Origin: CAYUPI01 sp964446585 | GTDB taxonomy: Bacteria > Verrucomicrobiota > Verrucomicrobiia > Limisphaerales > UBA8199 | Direction of reading: 5' to 3' | NCBI GenBank assembly: GCA_964446585.1 | Contig: CAYUPI010000047.1 | Location: forward strand, 1 to 42,482 | Length of the DNA: 42,482 nucleotides | Part shown: in pieces, positions 42,355 through 42,482 of the stretch | How positions within the stretch are numbered: position 1 is the first letter of the stretch | How the letters are laid out: every line of letters starts with the position of its first letter | Position numbers and translations under genes: made by a program | Notes under the pieces: generated by a model | The model's database searches: none | The model's input: the letters and a program-made list of their open reading frames with translations, nothing else | What the model was told of the DNA's origin: nothing

Positions 42355-42482
42355 TAAACGTACCCATGACTCACGTGTAAGCCAATACCCATTCCCCAAG
42401 CCTTTCCCCACATAGGGGAAGGGTGGTTCAGCTATCGCTGCCGTGCTAACGCACGGAAATCAACGGGTTGTGCGCGTGTTGT
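42355..42482. repeat. Window-end region with two short hairpins
   Basis: CCTTTCCCC-ACATA-GGGGAAGGG (42401-42423) is a near-perfect 9-bp stem, and CCGTGC-TAAC-GCACGG (42441-42456) a perfect 6-bp stem. No coding frame follows the truncated ThsB. These may be extragenic repeat ends or a weak terminator; the insertion that truncated the third ThsB may lie here. Confidence 0.5.

Noticed and set aside
1..42482. CRISPR array, rRNA, insertion-sequence transposase.
   Set aside because: No regular direct-repeat/spacer array, no rRNA-like segment and no transposase frame was seen by eye.

Overview
This looks like chromosomal DNA of a soil or freshwater verrucomicrobium (Pedosphaera/Limisphaerales-like) or a close PVC relative. 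That is inference, resting on a moderately high G+C content, a secreted protein of the kind common in Verrucomicrobia, a Tat-exported Gfo/Idh/MocA oxidoreductase, a large putative porin, and extragenic inverted repeats (26-bp arms) of a type frequent in that phylum. No rRNA gene, intact tRNA gene or CRISPR array is visible.

The left part (1-24050) is core genome. At 1-2 kb a secreted PstS-like protein lies next to a second secreted protein cut by the window edge. At 2.3-4 kb is a large porin with a clear PhoB-type operator. At 4.1-8.8 kb are small genes, mostly on the minus strand: an alpha/beta hydrolase, a membrane protein, a carboxymuconolactone decarboxylase-fold protein, an ankyrin protein, a SYLF lipid-binding protein and an unknown. 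At 9-11.4 kb is an energy-transduction operon ExbB-ExbD-TonB-ExbD. At 11.7-18.2 kb a CHAD (polyphosphate-binding type) protein and a stand-alone receiver sit next to pstS-pstC-pstA-pstB-phoU. The pst operon carries the same Pho-box-like element as the porin, so the two loci probably form one phosphate-starvation regulon. Then follow ruvB, hisC, an N-acetylglutamate synthase gene, a lipoprotein gene and a Gfo/Idh/MocA gene.

The right part (about 24.1 kb to the end) is accessory. Two direct copies of about 28 bp of a tRNA 3' end (T arm, acceptor strand and encoded CCA; most like tRNA-Gly, minus strand) lie at 24140 and 28736. A tyrosine recombinase gene starts about 100 bp after the second copy. 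The simplest reading is two islands stacked in one tRNA gene, with the intact tRNA to the right of the window. Island 1 (24.2-28.7 kb) holds unrelated small minus-strand genes separated by palindrome-rich spacers with shared repeats, like a decayed integron cassette array: a LexA-like regulator with a phosphoribosyltransferase, a lipoprotein, a DUF3859-like protein, a HEPN protein and a BamE-like fragment.

Island 2 (28.8 kb onward) is a defence island. It contains a 943-residue protein with a C-terminal TIR domain. A tightly overlapping six-gene operon follows: DNA methyltransferase, sigma-like protein, small helical protein, ImmA/IrrE-type metallopeptidase, NurA-like nuclease and HerA-like ATPase. 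I do not recognise this six-gene set as a described system, and it is the best candidate for something new. Last comes a Thoeris system: ThsA (SIR2-SLOG), a DUF1863-type ThsB and a TIR-type ThsB, followed by a truncated third ThsB-like gene.
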